Shown here: in pieces, positions 53,200 to 60,600 of the stretch
How positions within the stretch are numbered: position 1 is the first letter of the stretch
Layout of the letters: every line of letters starts with the position of its first letter
Source: DASQYE01 sp036389675
GTDB taxonomy: Bacteria > Acidobacteriota > Blastocatellia > Pyrinomonadales > Pyrinomonadaceae
NCBI GenBank assembly: GCA_036389675.1
Contig: DASVWI010000012.1
Span: 248,001 to 312,000, forward strand
Direction of reading: 5' to 3'
DNA: 64,000 nt
Notes under the pieces: model-generated
What the model saw: the letters and a program-made list of their open reading frames with translations, nothing else
The model's database searches: none
Told to the model about the DNA's origin: nothing
Translations under genes and position numbers: made by a program

Positions 53200-53763
53200 T
53201 CAAGCCGCCAGCGAGGAGTCGATGAGACCTTCGGCGGATGCCGCGAGCCCGGCGACGATTTTCGGGTCGCTTGATTTGAAGGCGCGGAAGATGCGCGCTT
53301 CGAGGGCGACGTGCGCTTCCGTTTCATCTTCGTCAGTGGCGACGAGCGCGGCGCGCAGCGTGTGCGAGTCGGCGACGAGGAACCACTCGCGCGCCAGCCG
53401 GAACGTGCCCGGGAAGGTGATCAGTTTCATGTTCGGATGGCGCGGCGGCTTCCAGTCGGCCTCGCCGAAAACGAAAACCTGCTCGGAGACATCGGCGATG
53501 CGTAAGTAGCGGTCGATGACCGGCTCCATGCGCGAGAGCTTTGCAAACCCGGCGTAGATTCTGCCCGTCCGGTTGGTTCTCAGCAGCAGCGCGTTTTCGA
53601 TCAACAGGCTGACGTATTCGAGACAGGGGACGGGCGCGCGAAAGAGAAAGGTCTCCAGTTCGTCTAAGGTGCGCCTTGAAATGTTGGGGATGGAACCGAG
53701 GTCTTCCAGTCCGTTCGGGCTCGCCAGCTTGAGAGCCTGCTCGAACATCGAAAAGTCTTTCAC
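53200..53763 (-). CDS. DICT-type sensory domain protein
   Basis: A 187-residue single-domain protein that looks like a DICT domain, named for its presence in diguanylate cyclases and two-component proteins. Supporting text includes FSMFEQALKLASPNGLEDLGSIPNISRRTLDELE at the start, with the later VFVFGEADWKPP and GTFRLAREWFLVADS. It is usually fused to regulatory outputs; here it stands alone, so it may act on a separate partner such as the HD-GYP regulator. The start is uncertain: GTG 53763 is taken, with AGGAGG about 12 bases upstream; GTG 53787 contains that site. It converges with DUF1232. Confidence 0.7.
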   Translation of the reverse strand: MKDFSMFEQALKLASPNGLEDLGSIPNISRRTLDELETFLFRAPVPCLEYVSLLIENALLLRTNRTGRIYAGFAKLSRMEPVIDRYLRIADVSEQVFVFGEADWKPPRHPNMKLITFPGTFRLAREWFLVADSHTLRAALVATDEDETEAHVALEARIFRAFKSSDPKIVAGLAASAEGLIDSSLAA

Positions 53764-53893
53764 TATGTGCGCCAAACCTCCTCGCACTGTCTTGGGCCGA
53801 CGCCTCTTCTACTCGCCGCAGACTTCGCCAGCGTTACGAATATTTGGTTTAAGTGTTGTGGTCGGGATTTCAGCACTGTCGCAACAGGAAAAG

Positions 53894-53910
53894 AATGAAC
53901 AGGGATGGAC
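53894..53910. repeat. Dispersed repeat (copy C)
   Basis: AATGAACAGGGATGGAC is identical to 18800-18816. The following sequence to about 53990 has imperfect internal symmetry and CTGCTTTTA elements like copy A. It fills the gap before the YgjV gene. Confidence 0.75.
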
Positions 53911-54035
53911 AGAAGATTGTCAGAATCAAGAAAAGCAGGGACAACATTTATGCCTTACTGCTTTTATCATGTTAATACCTCTCAGATTCTGTGTATTGAT
54001 TTGAGCGAGCGGCTTCCGTTAAAGGACGTTCAGCG

Positions 54036-54680
54036 ATGGGCCAACTAAACATTTACGAGCTGATCGGGTACGTCGCCTCCGTGCTGGTCGCGATCTCCCT
54101 GACGATGACCTCCATACTCAGGCTGCGGATCATAAACCTGATCGGCTCGGCCTGCTTTACCGCTTACGGGCTATTGATCGGCGCGTACCCGGTCGCCGTC
54201 GTTAACCTGCTCATCGTCTTTATCAACCTCTACTACCTTTATGACGCCTATGCCACGCGGGAGTATTTCAAGCTGCTGGACGTTTCTCCGCAGTCGGAAT
54301 ATCTGCAATACTTTTTGAGATTTCACGAGCGCGAGATCAGAAAGTTTACGCCCGAGTTCTCTTATGATAGGGCGTCGGACGCGCGACAGACGGTCTTCTT
54401 CGTCTTAAGAAACCTCGTGCCCGCAGGGCTGTTTATGGCCGAGCCTCTGGACGCCGATTCGCTTTTGATCAATCTGGATTTCGTCATCCCCGGATACAGG
54501 GATTTCAAGGTCGGCAAATTCGTCTTCAACGAGAAGGCGGAGGTTTTCAGAGAGAAGGGCGTCAGGAAGATATACAGCAGGCCGGGAACGAAGAAGCATC
54601 AGGAATACCTGCGAAGCATGGGCTTCGTGCCCGAACAGAGAGCCGCAGGTGAAACCCTCTACAGTCTGGCCTTAGCCTGA
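54036..54680 (+). CDS. YgjV-family membrane protein with C-terminal extension
   Basis: A 214-residue protein. Residues 1-75 have three hydrophobic helices (ELIGYVASVLVAISLTMTS, INLIGSACFTAYGLLIGAY, AVVNLLIVFINLYYLYDAY), the YgjV/PQ-loop-like pattern. Residues about 85-214 are soluble and read like an acetyltransferase-type fold (ETVFFVLRNLVPAGLFM, VGKFVFNEKAEVF). The combination occurs in several lineages and is called YgjV family; its substrate is unknown. ATG 54036. No signal peptide beyond the first helix. The gene is followed by a clear hairpin shared with a convergent neighbour. Confidence 0.8.
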   Translation: MGQLNIYELIGYVASVLVAISLTMTSILRLRIINLIGSACFTAYGLLIGAYPVAVVNLLIVFINLYYLYDAYATREYFKLLDVSPQSEYLQYFLRFHEREIRKFTPEFSYDRASDARQTVFFVLRNLVPAGLFMAEPLDADSLLINLDFVIPGYRDFKVGKFVFNEKAEVFREKGVRKIYSRPGTKKHQEYLRSMGFVPEQRAAGETLYSLALA

Positions 54681-54689
54681 AGCTGCGCG

Positions 54690-54719
54690 TGCGCTCTCTC
54701 ATGCGGGGGAGAGAGCGCA
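54690..54719. terminator. Bidirectional terminator hairpin
   Basis: A perfect 11-bp stem (54690-54700 with 54709-54719) and eight-base loop lies between the converging YgjV gene and the zinc-ribbon gene. Confidence 0.7.
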
Positions 54720-54737
54720 ACGGGCTCGTCCCCTCGC

Positions 54738-55085
54738 TCAGGCGCGCCCGTGTATCAGTCGGCGCAGGCGATCAGTAAAGAGCACGTCGATTTTGTGTGG
54801 CTCGATGGTGGCCGTGACTTCGCCCAAACCGAACGACGGGTGCATCATGGTCTGGCCGGTGCGATACATGCGCGTCTGATCGTAAGGCGCTCCGACTTTT
54901 TGCGCGCGTGCCCTCGACGCCTCGACGCCTTTCTTAAAGGTGCTGCGCGTTCCGCATCCGGGGCAGTTGACACGCGACACCTGACCGCGCTTGGTAACGA
55001 TTGCAACAATGTGTCCGCGCTCGACGGCGCATACCGTGCAAAGCTTGTCCACACGATCACCGACGGCAAACAATTTATTCTCCAT
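54738..55085 (-). CDS. Zinc-ribbon / tudor-like small protein
   Basis: A 115-residue protein. The N-terminal half has two CxxC pairs (LCTVCAVE, NCPGCGT), a zinc ribbon. The C-terminal 45 residues (GQTMMHPSFGLGEVTATIEPHKIDVLFTDRLRRLIHG) resemble the tudor/KOW-like end of UvrD and PcrA helicases, where a HPxFGxGxV motif binds RNA polymerase. It may therefore contact RNA polymerase or nucleic acid. ATG 55085, with GAGAGG just upstream, is preferred to TTG 55088. It follows the DEAD-box gene on the same strand after a stem-loop. Confidence 0.72.
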   Translation of the reverse strand: MENKLFAVGDRVDKLCTVCAVERGHIVAIVTKRGQVSRVNCPGCGTRSTFKKGVEASRARAQKVGAPYDQTRMYRTGQTMMHPSFGLGEVTATIEPHKIDVLFTDRLRRLIHGRA

Positions 55086-55166
55086 CAACCTCTCTCCTTA
55101 CTTAAACCGAAGCTTCTCGCGGGCAGCCCCCGCACGGCGGCGAGCCCCTCGTGTATAGATGCTGGC

Positions 55167-55198
55167 TATGGCACAGGCTCGCGTGAGCCCGTGCCATA
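55167..55198 (-). terminator. Stem-loop after the DEAD-box gene
   Basis: A 14-bp stem with one mismatch (55167-55180 with 55185-55198) and four-base loop, 6 bases downstream of the DEAD-box stop. It lacks a T-run, so it may be a processing site. Confidence 0.55.
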
Positions 55199-55203
55199 AC
55201 TTC

Positions 55204-56421
55204 TTATCTTGATCGGCGCGGACGAAATGAACGACGGCCAACGCTGGCGCTGCGTCCGGCAGAGCTGAAAGGCCGAGCCGCGCCTGCGGTCGCCTGCTGA
55301 GTACCGCCGAAGGCCGGCAGCAGGACACGCTCGACAGCCTGTCCGGTCATACGCTCGATGGCGCGCATGGACAACTCTTCGACGGGCGTGACAAGGGTGA
55401 TTGCGCGGCCAGTGTTCCCGGCTCGTCCGGTGCGCCCGATGCGGTGCACGTAATCTTCCGGCGCGTGCGGGACATCGTAGTTGATGACGTGCGAGATGGA
55501 ATCAACGTCGATGCCGCGCGCGGCGATGTCGGTCGCGACGAGCACCCTCGTGCGCCCGTCCTTAAAGCCGCGCAGGGCCGCCTCGCGCTGCGGTTGCGAG
55601 CGGTCGGCGTGGATGCGATTCACCTTATGCGAGCGCGCTTCGAGGATGTGCGAGAGGCGTTCAGCCCCGCGACGTGTGCGCGTAAAAACGAGCACGCGCT
55701 CGAAGCGTTCGCGTTCCAAGAGGTCGAGCAGCAGAGCCGTCTTCGACTCCGTCGCCACAGGGTATGCCGTCTGTTCGACCATGACGGCTGCCTGCCCGCG
55801 CTGGTTGACTTCGACCATTTTCGGCTGACGCATGGTCGAGCGCGCTATCTTTTCGATGGCGGGCGACATCGTGGCCGAGAAGAGCAGAGTCTGACGCGTG
55901 ACGGGAAGCGTTGCCAGCACTCGCTTGATGGCGGGCCAGAAGCCCATGTCGAGCATCCTGTCGGCTTCGTCCAGAACGAGCGTCTCAACGTAAGAAAAAT
56001 TGATCGCGCCGCGCTCCATGTGATCGAGCAGGCGGCCCGGTGTGGCGATCACAAAGGTGACGCCGCGCCGCAGTGCTTCCGTCTGGCGATGCATCGCCGC
56101 GCCGCCGATCAGCGTCACGCAGCTCGCGCTCTTTTTGGGAACGAGCGAGCGATAGCTGGCTTCGATCTGTGATGCCAGCTCGCGCGTCGGGGCGAGGATG
56201 AGCACGCGAATGCCCGGGCGTGCACGCTCCGAGATGCGTTGAATGATCGGAAGCAGGAACGCCGCCGTCTTGCCCGTGCCTGTTTCGGCGCAACCGATCA
56301 GGTCAGCGCCGCCGAGGACGATGGGGATCGCCTCTTTCTGAATTGGTGTTGGTTCGGTATATCCGAGGGACTCGCAAACGCTCGCCAATGCGGCGTTCAG
56401 TCCCAGTTGAGAAAAGTTCAT
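55204..56421 (-). CDS. DEAD-box RNA helicase, RhlE-like
   Basis: A 405-residue ATP-dependent RNA helicase. Motifs appear in order: Q motif TPIQ, motif I AETGTGKT, Ia PTRELA, Ib TPGRLLD, II DEAD in VLDEADRM, III SAT in LLFSATM, IV VFTRTRR, V ATDIAARGIDV and VI HRIGRTGRAG. The C terminus is a short basic, serine-rich tail, as in RhlE. ATG 56421 has AAGGA six bases upstream. The neighbouring RRM gene on the same strand suggests a cold-shock or ribosome-assembly pair; a hairpin sits between them. Confidence 0.95.
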   Translation of the reverse strand: MNFSQLGLNAALASVCESLGYTEPTPIQKEAIPIVLGGADLIGCAETGTGKTAAFLLPIIQRISERARPGIRVLILAPTRELASQIEASYRSLVPKKSASCVTLIGGAAMHRQTEALRRGVTFVIATPGRLLDHMERGAINFSYVETLVLDEADRMLDMGFWPAIKRVLATLPVTRQTLLFSATMSPAIEKIARSTMRQPKMVEVNQRGQAAVMVEQTAYPVATESKTALLLDLLERERFERVLVFTRTRRGAERLSHILEARSHKVNRIHADRSQPQREAALRGFKDGRTRVLVATDIAARGIDVDSISHVINYDVPHAPEDYVHRIGRTGRAGNTGRAITLVTPVEELSMRAIERMTGQAVERVLLPAFGGTQQATAGAARPFSSAGRSASVGRRSFRPRRSR

Positions 56422-56496
56422 TGAAATCCTTCTTGTTGTTGCTGCTCGACCCATATAAAAGGGAGCAATCCTTTGTTCGACACTAGAAATTTTTGA

Positions 56497-56536
56497 GCGC
56501 CTCCGGCGTTGTTTTGCAGCAACGCTTCGGAGGCGC
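56497..56536. terminator. GC-rich hairpin between RRM and DEAD-box genes
   Basis: A stem of about 14 bp with a small bulge (56497-56510 with 56521-56536) and ten-base loop sits between two minus-strand genes. It could attenuate or terminate, or be an RNA element in the helicase leader. Confidence 0.5.
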
Positions 56537-56576
56537 TTCGCTTTTGTTAGAGTCAGCGTTCAGCTAACTCGATTGC

Positions 56577-56960
56577 TTACCAGCGCGGCTCGCGACTTCC
56601 GCCCCCGCCGCTGCCACCGCCGTAGCCGCCGCCACCGCCACGGTTTCCACCGTAGCCGCCGCCGCCACCGCGATTGCCGCCGTAGCCGCCACCACCGCCG
56701 CCGCCACGATTCTCGCGCGGGCGAGCTTCGTTAACGGTCAGGCTGCGACCGTTGACCTCTTTGCCGTTGAACTGCGCGATAGCTGCCGCGCCTTCCTCGT
56801 TCGAGGACATCTCGACAAAACCGAAGCCGCGTGAGCGACCCGTCTCGCGATCTTCAACCACCGAAGCAGATTCGACTGTGCCCGCCTGCGCGAACAACTG
56901 CTGCAAATCGTCGCTCGAAGTCTGGAACGACAGATTACCGACATAAAGTTTCATAGACAT
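56577..56960 (-). CDS. Glycine-rich RRM RNA-binding protein
   Basis: A 127-residue RNA-binding protein. The RRM (about 3-82) has RNP2 LYVGNL and RNP1 RGFGFVEM. The C-terminal 40 residues are a low-complexity tail with repeated YGG and runs of four to seven Gly, plus a few Arg, ending REPRW. The pattern matches the cyanobacterial and acidobacterial cold-inducible Rbp family, which binds RNA and supports mRNA stability at low temperature. ATG 56960 and ATG 56954 are both possible. The 640-base leader region upstream is long, as often seen for cold-shock genes, and lies divergent to the histidine kinase. Confidence 0.93.
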   Translation of the reverse strand: MSMKLYVGNLSFQTSSDDLQQLFAQAGTVESASVVEDRETGRSRGFGFVEMSSNEEGAAAIAQFNGKEVNGRSLTVNEARPRENRGGGGGGGYGGNRGGGGGYGGNRGGGGGYGGGSGGGGSREPRW

Positions 56961-57603
56961 AATAAGTGTGTACCTCTCCCGAAAGGTCAGGAGTATCTGA
57001 GAGAAGCTGCGAATCTGAGTGGCTTCGATGTAACGGTAGGCAGCGAAGGCTTCGTGTTCGGGTGCTCTTTTGCGGAGCGGCTTCTAAAGTTGAAATCAGC
57101 CTACTCTCGAACTATCCAAAACGCCATCGCGAAAACTCTATCCAGCGTGTAGCGCATCACCGTTGATGCAAGAGAGAAGGAATAACCAACGACTATGATG
57201 CACTAATAAGCACCGAAGTTGCAAGCCCTGAGCCGCCTAATGCTTAAAACAGAACAAAATAGAGGCGATTCACGGTCGGATTATCGGGCAGGACGGCTTA
57301 GATGTTCGACCCCGGAATTCAGGATGCGGAGAGCTTGAATCTGAAATGCTTTAAATTGTGTTTACATATTTCGGTCAGCTAGGTATAAAATATCAGCGCT
57401 GGTGGAATGACCGGCGCAACCAAACTTATTCCCCCAATACATCTCCCGTCCGGTTAGGAGTGTCCCCGAGCCTCGCGGCCAGAGGGCGCTGCTATACTTC
57501 ACAGTTCGGAAATATGCACTTCTTCTGAGGCTCATAAATCTCCGGCAGTTCAAACTCGACTGCTCGAATTGCCCCTGCAAGGGATAATTGTCGAAAGGAA
57601 GCG
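56961..57603. other. 643-base divergent intergenic region
   Basis: Holds no credible gene. It is AT-richer than its surroundings. It contains a likely sigma-70 promoter for the kinase at 57361-57389 and the leader of the RRM gene on the other strand. An 86-residue minus-strand frame at 57362-57622 overlaps the kinase start and is not coding in my view. No hairpin stands out. Confidence 0.6.
57361..57389 (+). promoter_or_regulatory. Likely sigma-70 promoter for the histidine kinase
   Basis: TTTACA (57361-57366) and TATAAA (57384-57389) are 17 bases apart on the + strand, about 215 bases before the kinase ATG. Confidence 0.6.
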
Positions 57604-60600
57604 ATGCGAAATCAACAGGCAAACATGGACACTCTAGATACGAAGCTGCTGCTGAAAACCCTGATGGCTTTCAAGAAAGGCGACTTTTCCGCGCGGTTGC
57701 CGACCGAGTGGACGGGAGAGGCCGGAAAAATAGCAGACACTCTTAATGACATTATCGAATTAAACGAACAGACCGCCCGCGAGCTTGAGCGCGTGAGCCG
57801 TCTGGTCGGGCGTGAAGGCAAGATCACCCAGCGCGCGACCATGCCAGCCGCGAGCGGCTCATGGGTCAGCGTCGTGGATTCCGTCAATGTCCTGATTGAC
57901 GACATGGCCCGCCCCACGAGCGAGATGGCGCGCGTCATCGGCGCGGTCGCCAACGGCGACCTCTCGCAGCGGATGGCGCTCGATGTTGAAGGCCGCCCCC
58001 TCAAAGGCGAGTTCCTGCGCTCCGTCAAGATCGTCAATTCGATGGTCGACCAGCTCGGCTCCTTCGCTTCCGAAGTGACGCGCGTGGCTCGCGAGGTCGG
58101 CACGGAAGGCAAGCTCGGCGGCGAAGCCAAGGTCAAAGGCGTGGCCGGGACGTGGAAGGACTTGACCGATAGCGTCAATTCCATGGCCGGCAATCTCACA
58201 GCGCAAGTGAGAAACATTGCAGAGGTAACGACGGCTGTCGCTAACGGCGATCTCTCAAAGAAGATCACCGTGGACGTGAAGGGTGAGATTTTAGAGCTTA
58301 AGAACACGATCAATACGATGGTCGATCAGTTGAACTCTTTCGCTTCTGAAGTGACGCGTGTGGCCCGCGAGGTCGGCACGGAAGGCAAGCTCGGCGGGCA
58401 GGCGGATGTGCGGGGGGTTGCAGGCACGTGGAAGGATTTGACTGATAACGTCAATTCCATGGCTGGTAACTTGACCGGGCAGGTGCGAAACATTGCAGAG
58501 GTGACGACGGCTGTCGCTAACGGCGATCTCTCAAAGAAGATCACCGTGGACGTGAAGGGTGAGATTTTAGAGCTTAAGAACACGATCAATACGATGGTCG
58601 ATCAGTTGAACTCCTTCGCTTCTGAAGTAACGCGTGTGGCCCGCGAAGTGGGAACGGAAGGAAAGCTCGGCGGACAGGCTGACGTTAAAGGCGTGGCCGG
58701 GACATGGAAAGACTTGACCGACAACGTCAACTTCATGGCCGGGAATCTGACAAGCCAGGTGAGGAACATCGCCGAAGTGACGACGGCTGTCGCCAACGGC
58801 GACCTCTCAAAGAAGATCACCGTGGACGTGAAGGGTGAGATTTTGGAGCTGAAAGATACCATTAACACCATGGTTGACCAGCTCAACGGCTTCGCATCCG
58901 AAGTGACGCGCGTGGCTCGCGAGGTGGGTTCTGAAGGCAAACTCGGTGGACAGGCCGACGTTAAAGGCGTGGCCGGGACGTGGAAGGATTTGACCGATAG
59001 CGTGAACTCGATGGCAGGTAACTTGACCGGGCAGGTGAGGAACATCGCCGAAGTGACCACGGCTGTCGCTAACGGCGATCTCTCAAAGAAGATCACGGTG
59101 GATGTCCGCGGTGAGATTCTTGAGTTGAAGGACACGATCAATACGATGGTCGATCAGCTCAACGGCTTCGCATCGGAAGTGACGCGCGTGGCCCGCGAAG
59201 TGGGTTCTGAAGGCAAGCTCGGCGGGCAGGCGGATGTGCGCGGGGTTGCGGGGACGTGGAAGGATTTGACCGATAGCGTGAACTCGATGGCAGGTAACTT
59301 GACCGGGCAGGTGCGAAACATCGCAGAGGTAACGACGGCTGTCGCCAACGGCGATCTTTCAAAGAAGATCACGGTGGACGTGAAAGGAGAGATTTTAGAG
59401 CTCAAGAACACGATCAATACGATGGTCGATCAGCTCAGCTCGTTCGCATCCGAAGTAACGCGCGTGGCTAGAGAGGTGGGTACTGAAGGCAAGCTCGGCG
59501 GGCAGGCACAGGTCACGGGAGTGGCCGGGACGTGGAAGGACTTGACCGACAACGTCAACTTCATGGCCGGGAATCTGACAAGCCAGGTGAGGAACATCGC
59601 CGAAGTGACGACGGCTGTCGCCAACGGCGATCTCTCAAAGAAGATCACGGTGGATGTCCGCGGTGAGATACTGGAATTAAAGAACACGATCAATACGATG
59701 GTCGATCAGCTTAATTCCTTCGCATCGGAAGTGACGCGCGTGGCCCGCGAGGTCGGCACGGAAGGAAAGCTCGGCGGGCAGGCGGAGGTCAAAGGCGTGG
59801 CCGGGACGTGGAAGGATTTGACTGATAACGTCAACTTCATGGCGGGCAATCTCACAGCGCAAGTGCGAAACATCGCAGAGGTAACGACGGCTGTCGCTAA
59901 CGGCGATCTCTCAAAGAAGATCACGGTGGACGTGAAAGGGGAGATACTGGAATTAAAGAACACGATCAATACGATGGTCGATCAGTTGAACTCTTTCGCA
60001 TCCGAAGTAACGCGCGTGGCTAGAGAGGTGGGAACGGAAGGCAAGCTCGGCGGACAGGCGGATGTGCGCGGAGTCGCTGGGACGTGGAAGGATTTGACTG
60101 ATAACGTCAATTCGATGGCCGGCAATCTCACCGGGCAGGTGCGTGGTATTGCCAAGGTTGTGACGGCTGTGGCTAATGGCGACCTTGAGCGAAAGCTGAC
60201 GGTGGAGGCCAAGGGTGAGATTGCGGAGCTGGCCGATACCATCAATAGCATGACGGACACGCTGGCGACCTTCGCCGATCAGGTCACGACCGTGGCGCGC
60301 GAGGTGGGTGTCGAAGGCAAGCTCGGCGGGCAGGCCAATGTGCCGGGCGCTGCCGGGACCTGGCGCGATCTGACGGATAACGTCAACGGGCTGGCGGCTA
60401 ATTTGACAACGCAGGTGCGCGCCATCGCCGAAGTCTCGACCGCTGTGACGAAGGGCGACCTCACGCGCTCCATCGCCGTCGAAGCGCAGGGCGAGGTCGC
60501 CAAGCTCAAAGACAACATCAACGAGATGATCATCAACCTGCGCGAGACGACGCAGAAGAATACGGAACAGGACTGGCTGAAGACGAATCTGGCGCGCTTC

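Noticed and set aside
57362..57622. 86-residue minus-strand frame upstream of the kinase.
   Set aside because: It overlaps the kinase start and its candidate promoter and shows no family features or ribosome site.
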